Source: GW2011-AR5 sp041645025 (GTDB taxonomy: Archaea; Aenigmatarchaeota; Aenigmatarchaeia; GW2011-AR5). From it: a stretch of DNA of 12,512 nt. Positions 4,655 to 12,081 of the stretch are shown one piece after another (positions within the stretch are counted from its first letter, which is position 1; the number at the start of each line of letters is the position of its first letter). The DNA lies in the NCBI GenBank assembly GCA_041645025.1, contig JBAZQV010000026.1:1-12512 (forward strand). Direction: 5' to 3'. The position numbers were made by a program, and so were the translations under genes. The notes beneath the pieces are model-generated. The model searched no databases. It was given only the letters and a program-made list of their open reading frames with translations, and was not told where the DNA came from.

Positions 4655-5104
4655 CTACAAGCTTGGTACTATCTGCCCTTCCTTTATGGTGTTGAGAACG
4701 AGCTTTGTTTCGGTACGCTCCACGAAGTCATAAGTCTGTATCCTTTTGAGAAAGCGATCCATTTCCTTGCGGCTCTTGAAATTTGCAATTATCATAGTAT
4801 CGAAGGAGCCGGTCACATCAAAAACAGCAGAAACATTAGGATGGTGTGCGATTTTGCTTTCAACCTCAAATAACTTGCCCTTAGAAACGCGCACATCTAT
4901 GACAACCTTGATGTCGTACCTAAGCTTCTCGTAATCCAGTTTCGCCGTGTATCCCTGGATTATCTTTTCCTTTTCCATTTTTACTATCCTGTTCATGGCT
5001 GTAGTGACGCTTACGCCTAGCTTTCTAGCTATCTTTCTGTAGGAAAGCTTTGAATTCTCCAGAAGGATGTTCAGAATTTTGATGTCAAGCTCGTCTATCG
5101 CCAT
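4655..5104 (-). CDS. Lrp/AsnC-family transcriptional regulator
   Basis: This is a 149-residue one-component regulator that binds DNA as a dimer or octamer and senses amino acids. The N-terminal winged HTH (about residues 1-50) shows IDELDIKILNILLENSKLSY followed by RKIARKLGVSVTTAMNRIVKME, the family's classic helix pair. The C-terminal RAM/AsnC ligand domain (about 60-142) has VVIDVRVSKG, VSAVFDVTGSFDTMIIANF and a final TETKLVLNTIKEG. The start is the ATG at 5104 (MAIDELD): an upstream ATG at 5116 is in frame, but a TATA-like box is centred 24 bp before 5104 and fits a leaderless mRNA starting there. It is divergent from the operon that ends with glnA, so glnA is a likely target. The effector cannot be read from sequence. 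Confidence 0.93.
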   Translation of the reverse strand: MAIDELDIKILNILLENSKLSYRKIARKLGVSVTTAMNRIVKMEKEKIIQGYTAKLDYEKLRYDIKVVIDVRVSKGKLFEVESKIAHHPNVSAVFDVTGSFDTMIIANFKSRKEMDRFLKRIQTYDFVERTETKLVLNTIKEGQIVPSL

Positions 5105-5190
5105 AAATGACCACACAAATGTTCAATAAAGTTCAATATAATTAAGTGATATTAAACAAAAGCTTAAATATTCATTAATTTTTCAGACAA
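5105..5190. promoter_or_regulatory. Divergent control region, lrp and glnA operon
   Basis: Two promoters face apart. On + a TATA box CTTAAATA (5163-5170), preceded by the purine-rich ACAAAAG as BRE, is centred 24-25 bp before the ATG at 5191. On - the TATA-like CTTTATTG (5131-5124) precedes the lrp ATG at 5104. The lrp TATA overlaps a direct repeat GTTCAATA (5121-5128 and 5131-5138, 10-bp period). GTTCAATAT (5131-5139) and ATATTAAAC (5149-5157) also form an imperfect inverted repeat. These are good candidates for Lrp binding and autoregulation. Confidence 0.55.
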
Positions 5191-5460
5191 ATGTATACAA
5201 AAAACCATAATAACTATATACATATTCTAGTGCAAATAATAGCATCGGTGGGTATGAACGTATTGTTTGATTACAGGCAGGTGGACGGCAAACTTATAGG
5301 AATACCTAGGGGCGTAATTGGAAACGACAACTGGATATATAGCCTAGATGGAAGTCCTGATTGTGTTGTTAGTAGAAGATACGGCGATGAACGAAGGATG
5401 CACATTGACGAAATAGACCAGAGTATTAAGAAAGCACTTTTAACGCAAGTAACACACTAA
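5191..5460 (+). CDS. Hypothetical protein, first gene of the glnA operon
   Basis: This is an 89-residue protein that I do not recognise. It reads as a small alpha/beta domain: FDYRQVDGKLIGIPRGVIGN, then DNWIYSLDGSPDCVVSRRYG, then a helix IDEIDQSIKKALL. The first 21 residues are Asn/Tyr/Ile-rich and fit the body less well, so ATG at 5254 is an alternative start. The start at 5191 is preferred because the TATA box is exactly 24-25 bp upstream (leaderless), while the site at 5254 has only a poorly spaced GGTGG. No signal or membrane segment is clear. It is followed after 33 bp by the zinc-ribbon gene and then glnA, so it is probably co-transcribed with them. Confidence 0.6.
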   Translation: MYTKNHNNYIHILVQIIASVGMNVLFDYRQVDGKLIGIPRGVIGNDNWIYSLDGSPDCVVSRRYGDERRMHIDEIDQSIKKALLTQVTH

Positions 5461-5493
5461 ACCATGATAGCAACAGGAGGAAGGGGTGTCGGT

Positions 5494-5601
5494 ATGATAT
5501 CAATAACAAAAATGCGCGGCGCGTGCCCTGAATGCGGCTCGTACAAGTATTTCATATCAAACAACAAGGCGTACTGCGGCGAATGCGAATACTATGACTA
5601 G
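5494..5601 (+). CDS. Small zinc-ribbon protein upstream of glnA
   Basis: This is a 35-residue protein made almost entirely of one zinc ribbon. C11-P-E-C14-G and C28-G-E-C31, separated by 13 residues, form the two knuckles expected to hold one Zn2+. The start is ATG at 5494, placed by the SD GGGGTG (5-nt spacing); ATG at 5464 would give 45 residues but has no SD. The TAG overlaps the SD of glnA (GGTG at 5601-5604), and the gap to the glnA ATG is only 8 bp. That tight link suggests co-translation and perhaps a working link with glutamine synthetase. Single-ribbon miniproteins occur widely in archaea with mostly unknown roles: nucleic-acid binding, protein partner or zinc storage are all possible. 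Confidence 0.75.
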   Translation: MISITKMRGACPECGSYKYFISNNKAYCGECEYYD

Positions 5602-5609
5602 GTGGATAA

Positions 5610-7013
5610 ATGAGCTACAAGCAGATGTCAAACTTTGCGAGAAAAAATAAGGTTGTAATCGCTGACGTAAGGTTCACGGATTTGTGGGGGACATGGCACC
5701 ATATATCTGTGCCGATAAGCTATCTTAATGGGGCCGTAACAACTGGCATTGGCTATGACGGGTCGAGCATACGTGGCTACCAGTTGATCGAGTCGAGCGA
5801 CATGGTGCTTAGAGTCGACCCAAATGCGCCCTACTTCATGGACCCATTCACAGAACACCCTACTCTCGCCGTATTTGCAAATACATACAATCCTAACGGT
5901 GGAGATGAATACACAAAGGACCCGCGCGTGGTCGCGCAGAGAACAGAAGCGTACCTCAGGAAAAGCGGGCTTGCTGACAAAGCTTTTTTCGGGCCTGAGG
6001 CGGAATTTTTTGTATTTGACGAAGTCGAATTTGTAAAGGGCGGGAACGGAGATCCTGTACTGAAGGTTTATTCGGAAGAAATTGAAAGTGATGGAAAAAA
6101 CCACGGCCATACGCAAGTGAAAAAGGGCGCTTATTTTCCGCTGATGCCAGACAAGCTGCAGGACATAAGGACCGCAATCGTTCTGAAGCTGGAGGGTGTC
6201 GGTGTGGATGTGGAGGCGCACCACCACGAAGTGGCGCGCGCACAAAACGAAATCGACATGCACTACCAGACACTTACAAGGATGGGTGATTTTCTCCAGA
6301 TTTACAAGAACTTCGTTGTGACAGAAGCACGCAAAAGAGGCAAGACAGCAACATTCATGGAAAAGCCTTTGCCAGATGACAACGGCTCAGGCATGCACAT
6401 ACACCAGAGCCTCTGGGCAAACGGAAGGCCGCTGTTCGCCGGTAGGAAATACAGCGGGCTCAGCCGCGAGGCTTTGTGGTACATTGGCGGGCTCAATGAG
6501 CATGCGCGCGCGCTTGCGCCTATCATATCGCAGAATGTGCTTGCCTACGAAAGGTACAGGCCCGGCTTCGAGGCGCCAAACCTTGCGCGCGGCTTCTCGG
6601 CAAGAAACAGGAGCGCGCCGAACAGGATACCTGTATACTTTGACAGCCCGAAAGCAAGAAGAATAGAATTCAGGCCGCCGGGTCCAACGTGCAACCCGTA
6701 TCTCGCTTTTAGCGCAATGATACTCGCAGGCATGGACGGAATAAGTAGGCACATAGACCCCGGGCAACCGCTGGAGAAAGACTTCTACGAACTGGATGAA
6801 AGGGAAAGAGAAGAGTATGGACTTGTAACGATGCCGGCTTCACTGGAAGAAGCTGTAAAAGAACTCGAAAAGGACCATGACTTCCTGCTAAGAAGTGGCG
6901 TCTGGACCGAGGAGCTTCTGGGCACGCTCATTTCAGAAAAGAAGAGAGAAGTCGAGCAGGCAAAAAAAGACCCGATGGAAACGCTCAGAAGATGCTACTC
7001 GTACGGCATCTGA
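5610..7013 (+). CDS. glnA: Glutamine synthetase, type I
   Basis: This enzyme makes glutamine from glutamate, NH3 and ATP, the main entry of ammonia into metabolism; it acts as a cytosolic dodecamer. The length of 467 is normal. Visible are the beta-grasp domain with DGSSIRGY (50-57; Asp50 and Ser53 match the ammonium-site residues), GPEAEFFVFD (128-137; metal Glu130 and Glu132), KKGAYFPLMP (171-180), HHHEVARAQNEID (204-216), KPLPDDNGSGMHIHQSLW (252-269), PGFEAPN (318-324; flap Glu321), SARNRSAPNRIP and ARRIEFRPP. A loop insert at about 141-172 and Tyr393 in the segment matching the adenylylation site resemble the GS-I-beta form. The common Asp of RxPDPxxNPYL is Gly358. The SD is GGTG, 5 nt before the ATG. 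It is divergent from lrp. Confidence 0.95.
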   Translation: MSYKQMSNFARKNKVVIADVRFTDLWGTWHHISVPISYLNGAVTTGIGYDGSSIRGYQLIESSDMVLRVDPNAPYFMDPFTEHPTLAVFANTYNPNGGDEYTKDPRVVAQRTEAYLRKSGLADKAFFGPEAEFFVFDEVEFVKGGNGDPVLKVYSEEIESDGKNHGHTQVKKGAYFPLMPDKLQDIRTAIVLKLEGVGVDVEAHHHEVARAQNEIDMHYQTLTRMGDFLQIYKNFVVTEARKRGKTATFMEKPLPDDNGSGMHIHQSLWANGRPLFAGRKYSGLSREALWYIGGLNEHARALAPIISQNVLAYERYRPGFEAPNLARGFSARNRSAPNRIPVYFDSPKARRIEFRPPGPTCNPYLAFSAMILAGMDGISRHIDPGQPLEKDFYELDEREREEYGLVTMPASLEEAVKELEKDHDFLLRSGVWTEELLGTLISEKKREVEQAKKDPMETLRRCYSYGI

Positions 7014-7026
7014 AACCTATTTTAAT
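7014..7026 (+). terminator. T-rich terminator region after glnA
   Basis: ATTTTAATCTTT lies directly after the glnA stop. T-runs in the coding strand are the main archaeal termination signal. This one is modest, and further T-runs occur at 7061-7069 and around 7098-7110. Confidence 0.35.
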
Positions 7027-7108
7027 CTTTCTGCTCAATAGAATTGTGATGCCAGGTGTTCTTTTATTTCATGAATAGGCGAAACGCTTAGCGGTCGTTT
7101 TCTTCTTG

Positions 7109-7154
7109 TTATAAATTGAAGTCAATGACGACCCACACTTGGCACTTGGTGATG
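7109..7154 (+). promoter_or_regulatory. EF-2 promoter and SD
   Basis: TTATAAATT (7109-7117) is a clear TATA box with its centre near 7113. The transcript should start about 7138-7140, giving a leader of about 19 nt. That leader contains the SD GGTGATG (7148-7154) with GGTG 6 nt before the ATG. EF-2 is therefore an independent unit, not part of the rps12-rps7 operon. Confidence 0.65.
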
Positions 7155-7157
7155 TAA

Positions 7158-9338
7158 ATGGCGAAAGACCGAATCGAAGAAATGGCAGCTCTGATGAAAG
7201 AGCCGACGCACATAAGAAATATAGCTATCGCAGCCCACATTGACCACGGAAAAACGACACTTACAGACAGCCTGGTTGCAGGCGCTGGCATGATGTCAGA
7301 GCAGCTCGCAGGCACGCAATTGTTCACGGACTTTGACAAGCAAGAGCAGGAACGCGGAATAACAATTTTTGCTGCCAACGTAAGCATGGTTCATGAAGTT
7401 GAAGGGCAGAACTACATGGTAAATTTAATAGACACGCCCGGTCACGTTGACTTCGGCGGCGACGTCACAAGAGCCATGCGGGCAGTAGACGGCGCAGTCA
7501 TTCTTACAGATGCGGTGGAGGGCGTAATGCCGCAGACAGAAACTGTTGTTCGTCAGGCTCTTCACGAAAGAGTAAAACCGGTTCTTTTCATAAACAAAGT
7601 AGATCGTTTAATACGCGAGCTTAAGCTTACGCCAGAACAAATGCAGGAAAGATTTGTTGGAATAATAACACAGGTCAACCGGCTCATACAAAAATACGCT
7701 GAAAGAGAGTTTGCAGAAAAATGGCTAGTAAAGGTTGAGGATGGTTCTGTGGCCTTTGGCAGTGGGTACAGAAAATGGGCAATCAATATTCCTTACATGA
7801 AAAAGGAAGGCATAACGTTCAAGGATATAATAGAATACACAATTGACGGCCGTGATGATGAATTGTCAAAACGCGCGCCACTGCACCGCGTAGTTCTTAA
7901 CATGGTTGTCAAGCACCTGCCGAATCCGGCTGATGCACAAAAATACAGAATATCAAAAATATGGCACGGGTCACCAGAAAGCGAAATTGGCAAGAGCATG
8001 GAACACATGAACCCGAACGGTCCTCTGGCAGTAATAATAACAAAGGTTGTTCCTGATCCACATGCAGGCCTTGTCGCAACGGGGCGTGTTTTTTCTGGCA
8101 CACTGAAGAAAGGCCAGGAAGTACGCCTGGTCAACCAACACATGACCAAAAGAATTCAACAGGTCTCCATATACAAGGGGCCGCAGCGTGTACAGATGGA
8201 GGAAATTCCAGCGGGCAATATCGTAGGAATAGTTGGACTCACTGATACTTTTTCCGGCGAGACCCTTTGCGATCCTGAGAGAGAAATAGAACCGTTCGAA
8301 GCGATAAAGCATATGTTCGAGCCGGTTGTTACAAAGTCAATAGAATGCAAGGATCCAAAGGACCTTCCAAAATTAATCGTGTTCCTGCGCCAGGTCAGCC
8401 GAGAGGATCCCACACTGGCTGTAAAGATAGACGAGGAGACCGGTGAGTACCTTGTCTCAGGCCTGGGCGAACTGCACATAGACGCAAAGATAGAGAGGCC
8501 GCTGATAGAGAAGGAAATAAATGTAACAACATCGCCGCCCATTGTTATCTACCGCGAAACCGCAAGAGCCGAAAGCCCGGAGGTAGAAGGAAAATCCTCA
8601 AACAAGCACAACAGATTCTATGTGACCGTCGAGCCAATAGAGTCACAGCTGTATGAGGATATTTCAAACGGCAAGATAAGCGAGAAGAACGTAAGAAAAT
8701 ATCTAAAAGATCTCATTCCAAAGCTCGTGGATGCGGGCATGGGCAGAGATGAAGCTAAAAAACTACAGGATATTTACAACAGGAACAGTCTTATTGACGC
8801 CACAAAAGGTATACAATACCTGAATGAAACCATGGAACTCGTAATAGAGGCATTTGAAAAAGTCATGAACTCAGGACCGCTGTGCGGCGAACCTTGCACT
8901 GCGCTAAAAATAAAGCTGCATGATGCTAAGCTGCACGAAGACGCAATACACCGAGGCCCTGCCCAGGTGCTTCCGGCAGTAAGCGATGCTATAAAAGAAG
9001 CTATCTTAAGGGCAAAGCCTACATTGCTGGAACCGGTACAGGTAATTCGCATAGACGTTCCTGACGAACTGATGAGCAATGCCATGAACCAGGTGCAGAA
9101 CCGACGTGGCCAGGTACTAGACGTGAAAACGGAAATGGGCGCTGCTGTAATACAGTGCAAGCTGCCAGTGGCTGAAATGTTCGGATTCGAGGGTCAGTTG
9201 AAGAGCGCAACTGGCGGCAAAGGATTCTATTCCCTGATAGACGTGAAATTCGAGAAGATACCTGAGGACTTGAAGATGGGCGTAATACAAAAGCTGCGCG
9301 AAAGAAAGGGCCTTTCAAAAGATATTCCGCAGATATAA
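7158..9338 (+). CDS. fusA: Elongation factor 2 (aEF-2)
   Basis: This is the translocase GTPase of translation, 726 residues, the usual archaeal length. Domain I carries G1 AHIDHGKTT (26-34), the G2 switch RGITI, G3 DTPGHVDF and G4 NKVD. AMRAVDGAVILTDAVEGVMPQTETV and NKVDRLIRELKLTP are diagnostic of archaeal/eukaryotic EF-2. Domain II includes GRVFSGTLKKGQ. Domain III includes SGLGELHID. Domain IV carries HEDAIHRGPAQVLP; His598 is the residue modified to diphthamide in archaea and eukaryotes, so the cell should have the dph pathway. The C-terminus LRERKGLSKDIPQI is typical. It has its own TATA box and a GGTGAT SD. In many archaea EF-2 follows rps7; here about 4.8 kb of other genes separate them. 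Confidence 0.98.
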   Translation: MAKDRIEEMAALMKEPTHIRNIAIAAHIDHGKTTLTDSLVAGAGMMSEQLAGTQLFTDFDKQEQERGITIFAANVSMVHEVEGQNYMVNLIDTPGHVDFGGDVTRAMRAVDGAVILTDAVEGVMPQTETVVRQALHERVKPVLFINKVDRLIRELKLTPEQMQERFVGIITQVNRLIQKYAEREFAEKWLVKVEDGSVAFGSGYRKWAINIPYMKKEGITFKDIIEYTIDGRDDELSKRAPLHRVVLNMVVKHLPNPADAQKYRISKIWHGSPESEIGKSMEHMNPNGPLAVIITKVVPDPHAGLVATGRVFSGTLKKGQEVRLVNQHMTKRIQQVSIYKGPQRVQMEEIPAGNIVGIVGLTDTFSGETLCDPEREIEPFEAIKHMFEPVVTKSIECKDPKDLPKLIVFLRQVSREDPTLAVKIDEETGEYLVSGLGELHIDAKIERPLIEKEINVTTSPPIVIYRETARAESPEVEGKSSNKHNRFYVTVEPIESQLYEDISNGKISEKNVRKYLKDLIPKLVDAGMGRDEAKKLQDIYNRNSLIDATKGIQYLNETMELVIEAFEKVMNSGPLCGEPCTALKIKLHDAKLHEDAIHRGPAQVLPAVSDAIKEAILRAKPTLLEPVQVIRIDVPDELMSNAMNQVQNRRGQVLDVKTEMGAAVIQCKLPVAEMFGFEGQLKSATGGKGFYSLIDVKFEKIPEDLKMGVIQKLRERKGLSKDIPQI

Positions 9339-9384
9339 TTATATGCTTTAAAAACATTTTGTCTTAACTATCTTTGGTGAAAAA

Positions 9385-9618
9385 ATGAAGACATCAACAA
9401 AAGTAATTCTTGGGGCGGTTGCAGCGGTCGCGGCTGTTGTGGCAACCAGAAAAGCTATTGGGGCGTACAAAGTGGCAAGTCCTGACAGTGTGACAGAATA
9501 CGGTTCAGGTGTTGCCTGTTCGCCGGTTCCAGAGGAAGTTGCAAGAGCACTGCGGGATGCGCACAGAACAGAATATCGCAGAGATCCTCAGATTAGAAGC
9601 CCGCTCGCATGTTACTGA
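9385..9618 (+). CDS. Small hypothetical membrane or exported protein
   Basis: This 77-residue protein is not recognised. Residues 6-21 (KVILGAVAAVAAVVAT) form one Ala/Val-rich membrane segment flanked by Lys and Arg: a signal anchor or, less likely, a cleaved signal. The remainder (about 55 residues) is hydrophilic with two cysteines (45 and 76), which could form a disulphide if it faces outwards. The SD GGTG lies 5 nt before the ATG. Two TATA candidates exist: one overlapping the EF-2 stop (AGATATAATTATAT, 9331-9344) and CTTTAAAAAC (9346-9355). The gene is 46 bp downstream of EF-2. A short inverted repeat begins at its stop codon. Confidence 0.65.
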   Translation: MKTSTKVILGAVAAVAAVVATRKAIGAYKVASPDSVTEYGSGVACSPVPEEVARALRDAHRTEYRRDPQIRSPLACY

Positions 9619-9631
9619 ATATCAGTATTCA
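9616..9631 (+). terminator. Hairpin overlapping the stop of the small membrane gene
   Basis: TGAATA (9616-9621) and TATTCA (9626-9631) form a 6-bp stem with loop TCAG; the TGA stop codon is part of it. A terminator or mRNA-end structure is plausible but not certain. The rest of this gap also holds a direct repeat of TCTTAGA, at about 9639 and 9694. Confidence 0.3.
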
Positions 9632-9717
9632 ATGCATTCTTAGATAACAACAGCATATTATTCTTCGAGACAGTTCAGCAGCTTAGTGTTATATCTTAGA
9701 AGTGGTAACTATTGAAA

Positions 9718-9754
9718 CCTTTATATAGTTTTCCTTGTTATTTGTTACACGGTG
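9718..9754 (+). promoter_or_regulatory. Promoter and SD of the 248-aa hypothetical gene
   Basis: CCTTTATATAG (9718-9728) is a clear TATA box centred near 9723; transcription should start near 9748. The short leader contains GGTG (9751-9754), 8 nt before the ATG at 9763. This argues against the in-frame TTG at 9712, which lies upstream of the TATA box. Confidence 0.6.
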
Positions 9755-9762
9755 TAGATGGT

Positions 9763-10509
9763 ATGAGTGATGAAAAGTTAGACTTAATTGAACAGCATAA
9801 AGAAGATCCAAAATTTTTGATCGGTGTAATAAATGGGTTTTTTTCACATCAACCACTTACAGATGGATATGGGCCATATCCTGTTCCTCATGCAATCAGA
9901 TATCTACACGGTTCTCAACCTTCTGAATTTTTTGAGGAAACTTTTGATAGACTTGCACGCTCAGAAGAACCTTTCTCAGAATTAAGAGAAAGGCGTTTAG
10001 CCAATTGGCATGAAAAGGCCGACGCTGTAATGGGTATAACCAACCAGGCTTACTTAATAGCTTTGGTAGAACGAGTTCCGGACGATTACTCTTTTGGTTA
10101 TCAGTCACCAGAAGCGTTGACTGTATATGGTGTGACAGACCAAGTTTGGCTAACAAGAATTCTTGCTACAAAAAAGGATCAATTCATTGTTGATGCTGCA
10201 TTGCATCAGTGTGAAGATGAAAGAATTTTATGGCGATATGCGAACGTACCGGGTGCTGGTGCTCCAGCGGGTTCCGGAAGAGAAACTTATCCAATAGGCG
10301 TTTTTCGACGCACTGCAACAGGAAAACTAAAATATCTACACGAAAAGCATTCCACCGCAGCAATAGACGCTCTGAATAACGTTAGAGATTATGGTATTGG
10401 AAGCAGTCATGTAGATGATTATGCTTTACTGTATGGAATTACCAAAGGCATATTTGACAGGAAAAGTGTTGTTTTAGCGCAGAGATTGCACGAGAAAATA
10501 TCTGATTAA
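9763..10509 (+). CDS. Hypothetical protein between EF-2 and EF-1A
   Basis: This soluble protein of 248 residues matches no family I recognise. It has no signal peptide, no membrane segment and no clear nucleotide-binding loop. It reads as an alpha/beta protein with helices (EKLDLIEQHKEDPKFLIGVI; SEFFEETFDRLARSEEPF). Mid-protein features are NWHEKADAVMGITNQAY, a YGVTDQVWLTRILATKKDQF segment and a Gly/Pro-rich turn (VPGAGAPAGSG) near residues 165-175. The C-terminal part (SSHVDDYALLYGITKGIFDR) echoes the earlier YGVT, possibly a weak internal repeat. The ATG start is set by a TATA box 40 bp and a GGTG 8 nt upstream. Codons are more AT-rich than in EF-2 or EF-1A, which suggests transfer or weak expression. 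It breaks up the translation-factor neighbourhood. Confidence 0.7.
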   Translation: MSDEKLDLIEQHKEDPKFLIGVINGFFSHQPLTDGYGPYPVPHAIRYLHGSQPSEFFEETFDRLARSEEPFSELRERRLANWHEKADAVMGITNQAYLIALVERVPDDYSFGYQSPEALTVYGVTDQVWLTRILATKKDQFIVDAALHQCEDERILWRYANVPGAGAPAGSGRETYPIGVFRRTATGKLKYLHEKHSTAAIDALNNVRDYGIGSSHVDDYALLYGITKGIFDRKSVVLAQRLHEKISD

Positions 10510-10570
10510 TAGTAAGAAAAGATGAAATACCGCCTGTTATTATTTGTTTTGTTAATCCCCAAGTATAAAC

Positions 10571-10655
10571 CTTTAAAAAGATTTGTTTATAGGTTTAGAA
10601 AGTAAAGAACTTATAATATTTGTACGAATGCAATTCGGACATAATAATTGGGGGT
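10571..10655 (+). promoter_or_regulatory. EF-1A promoter region and SD
   Basis: Three A/T motifs could be the TATA box: TTTAAAAAG (about 10571-10579), GTTTATAGG (about 10586-10594) and CTTATAATAT (about 10610-10619). The last would give a leader near 22 nt. The SD GGGGGT (10650-10655) is 6 nt before the ATG at 10662. Which TATA is used cannot be decided by eye. More than one start site would suit a highly expressed gene. Confidence 0.45.
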
Positions 10656-10661
10656 ATTGAA

Positions 10662-11927
10662 ATGGCTGATAAAAAACCACACATGAATCTTGTAACGATT
10701 GGTCACGTAGACCACGGAAAATCAACACTTGTAGGACGACTGCTCTACGACACAGGAGCTGTACGCGATGAACAGATGCGCAAACTAAAGGATCTGGCAA
10801 AGGAACTGAAAAAGGAAACCTTTGAATTCGCTTTCATCATGGACAGGCTAAAAGAAGAGCGTGAGAGAGGTGTTACTATAGATATCATGCACCAGCGTTT
10901 TGATACGCCAAAATACTACTTCACAATCATAGACGCACCAGGCCACAGGGACTTCGTAAAAAACATGATTACCGGTACCAGTCAGGCGGACGGTGCCATA
11001 CTTGTTTGTTCAGCTAAAGACGGTATTCAGGAGCAAACAAAAGAACACGCATACCTTGCAAAGGTTCTTGGTGTCGGCCAGATGATCGTCGCGATAAACA
11101 AGATGGACGCGGTAAACTATGATGAAAAGAAATACAACGAGACCAAAGAAAGCGTGATAAAACTTCTAAAGGGTATAGGATTCAAGACCGACGACATGCA
11201 GTTCGTGCCAACTTCAGGTTACTTGGGCGACAACGTCGCGAAGAAATCCGAAAACATGGCATGGTACAAGGGCCCTACTATAATCGAGGCTCTTGACATG
11301 TTTAAGGTGCCTGAACAGTCCACTGGTAAACCGCTGAGACTGCCTATCCAGGACGTTTACAGTATAACCGGTGTCGGTACTGTGCCTGTGGGTCGTGTTG
11401 AAACAGGAACGATGAAGATAAACGACAAGCTTATTTTCGTTCCTTCGGGCGCACAGGGTGAAGTCAAGAGCATAGAGATGCACCATGAGCAAGTACAGGA
11501 AGCGAAACCTGGCGACAATGTTGGATTCAATGTCCGCGGCATCGGAAAGGGCGACATAAAACGCGGTGACGTGGCATGCCACCCACAAGATGCGGCAAAG
11601 CCTGTCAAGGAATTCACAGCGCAGATAATCGTATTGAACCACCCTAGCGTAATCAGCAAGGGCTACACACCAGTGTTCCACGTGCACACATCACAAGTTG
11701 CATGCACGGTCATAGAAATAGTAAAGAAAATGGATCCAAAGACCGGTGCAGCTGTCACAGAAAACCCTGATTACCTAAAGACCGGTGACGCAGCAATCAT
11801 AAAGATAAGACCGTCAAAGCCTCTCATAATAGAGAAGCAATCTGAAATGCCTGAATTGGCTCGCTTTGCTATTAGAGACATGGGCCAGACTGTGGCTGCC
11901 GGAATTTGCATCGACACGGTTGTTTAA
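10662..11927 (+). CDS. tuf: Elongation factor 1-alpha (aEF-1A, EF-Tu homologue)
   Basis: This GTPase delivers aminoacyl-tRNA to the ribosome. It has 421 residues; archaeal members are about 420-435. Domain I carries G1 GHVDHGKST (14-22), the switch I segment LKEERERGVTID, G3 DAPGHRDF (91-98), G4 NKMD (146-149) and a G5 region VPTSGYLGDN. Domain II shows LRLPIQDVYSITGVGTVPVGRVETG. Domain III shows YTPVFHVHTSQVACTV, and KPLIIEKQSEMPELARFAIRDMGQTVAAG closes the fold. The ATG at 10662 is preferred over an upstream in-frame TTG (10620), because the SD GGGGGT and the family N-terminus MADKKPHMNLVTIGH both fit. Rps10, its common downstream neighbour, is absent here. Confidence 0.98.
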   Translation: MADKKPHMNLVTIGHVDHGKSTLVGRLLYDTGAVRDEQMRKLKDLAKELKKETFEFAFIMDRLKEERERGVTIDIMHQRFDTPKYYFTIIDAPGHRDFVKNMITGTSQADGAILVCSAKDGIQEQTKEHAYLAKVLGVGQMIVAINKMDAVNYDEKKYNETKESVIKLLKGIGFKTDDMQFVPTSGYLGDNVAKKSENMAWYKGPTIIEALDMFKVPEQSTGKPLRLPIQDVYSITGVGTVPVGRVETGTMKINDKLIFVPSGAQGEVKSIEMHHEQVQEAKPGDNVGFNVRGIGKGDIKRGDVACHPQDAAKPVKEFTAQIIVLNHPSVISKGYTPVFHVHTSQVACTVIEIVKKMDPKTGAAVTENPDYLKTGDAAIIKIRPSKPLIIEKQSEMPELARFAIRDMGQTVAAGICIDTVV

Positions 11928-11931
11928 AACG

Positions 11932-12052
11932 TGATTGCATGACTCGACAGGTGCATTACTCGAACTGGGCGGACTTTTAACGCGCAGAGATTATAGAGAA
12001 TTCGATGTACGATCTAAATGGTGACGAGATAAGAGTAACAAGATCCGCCTAA
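11932..12052 (+). pseudogene. Possible frameshifted remnant after EF-1A
   Basis: This is weak evidence. One frame starting after a TGA at 11932-11934 reads TGALLELGGLLTRRDYREFDV before a stop (TGA at about 12022). One base out of register, the sequence continues YDLNGDEIRVTRSA and ends with TAA (12050-12052). The two pieces join into a protein-like C-terminus if a single base near 12006 is missing. No family was recognised and no SD or TATA is obvious. It may be a decayed small gene, or chance. Confidence 0.25.
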
Positions 12053-12081
12053 ATAATCCGAAAAAATCAACTGTTTCTAAA

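Noticed and set aside
5628..6263. 211-codon minus-strand ORF opposite glnA
   Set aside because: It lies wholly within the unmistakable glnA coding region and its translation has no family features; a shadow frame.
11214..11687. 157-codon minus-strand ORF inside EF-1A
   Set aside because: Shadow of the EF-1A frame with low-plausibility composition.
11970..12050. GGGCGGA and TCCGCCT ends and a CTTTTAA loop that looked like a tRNA (Lys) after EF-1A
   Set aside because: No T-arm (TTCRA with paired flanks) lies before the 3' strand, the anticodon-like stem has mismatches, and no D-arm is found.
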